From: Spirochaetia bacterium
GTDB taxonomy: Bacteria; Spirochaetota; Spirochaetia; Treponematales; Breznakiellaceae
Assembly: GCA_025997495.1 (NCBI GenBank)
Contig: BNUR01000159.1
Coordinates: 1-5,983 of the forward strand
Direction of reading: 5' to 3'
DNA: 5,983 nt
The position numbers and the translations under genes were made by a program. Every line of letters starts with the position of its first letter. The first letter of the stretch is position 1. The notes under the pieces are model-generated. The model was not told where the DNA came from. It did no database searches and worked only from the letters and a program-made list of their open reading frames with translations. Positions 5,972 to 5,983 of the stretch are shown piece by piece.

Positions 5972-5983
5972 AAAAAGCTACCC
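5927..5983 (+). CDS. Start of an unidentified plus-strand gene, cut by the window edge
   Basis: An ATG at 5927 opens a frame with no stop to the last base (19 codons, MNRSKRNAGKIAWLQKKLP). A purine-rich GAGGAAAG lies at 5913-5920, about 10 bases upstream of the ATG, a good Shine-Dalgarno position. The visible peptide is strongly basic (five K, two R) and I do not recognise it. It has no signal peptide, so a cytosolic or DNA-binding protein such as a transposase or regulator is possible but unproven. It lies antisense to the first codons of the minus-strand MACPF frame. Both cannot be natural gene starts without an unusual overlap, and the good ribosome site here together with its absence on the MACPF side favours this one. 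No convincing promoter is seen; TATAGA at 5900-5905 is a weak -10 candidate without a well-spaced -35. Confidence 0.5.
   Translation, partial: MNRSKRNAGKIAWLQKKLP

Overview
The window carries three consecutive minus-strand genes for secreted or surface proteins, with a partial gene at each edge. Coding GC is moderate (about half). Two of the genes start with spirochaete-style lipoprotein signals. Their modules (BspA-type leucine-rich repeats with 23-residue units, bacterial Ig-like group 2 repeats, fibronectin III domains, an InlB B-repeat remnant, and a C-terminal domain of the 'GYTGVQWYVDG' type) are the repertoire I associate with gut Treponema and relatives, such as termite-gut treponemes. 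The taxonomic call is inference from protein style, because no housekeeping gene is present.

Layout in the direction of transcription (right to left). At the right edge, 5927-5983 holds the start of a plus-strand gene, diverging from and overlapping the 5' end of the next gene. A MACPF/perforin-type protein occupies 5971-4469. It has the family signature YGTH(L)x6GG and a C-terminal beta-rich domain, but no visible signal peptide or ribosome binding site, and only the tail of an InlB-type repeat remains at its N-terminus, so its 5' end looks truncated or rearranged. A 138-base gap (4331-4468) follows. It contains three GC-rich arms that can pair in alternative ways, a 10-bp palindrome and a possible 10-codon leader peptide. 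Next is a 697-residue lipoprotein (4324-2231) with a heptad-repeat linker, two FN3 domains, four Ig-like domains and a C-terminal domain. Two of its Ig domain pairs are near-identical DNA copies 510 bp apart. Nine bases later, with the ribosome binding site overlapping the previous stop, begins a 706-residue BspA-type LRR lipoprotein (2221-101). Its C-terminus stops abruptly, and another reading frame stays open for 30 more codons past that stop.

The second and third genes are almost certainly one translationally coupled operon. The MACPF gene is on the same strand and may be co-transcribed with them. The working reading is a surface module in which two outer-surface lipoproteins provide binding (LRR, Ig and FN3 folds) and the MACPF protein provides membrane attack or pore formation. 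This joint role is inference from gene order. The near-identical Ig repeats, the in-frame heptad repeats and the damaged ends of the outer genes all point to a locus under rapid rearrangement.
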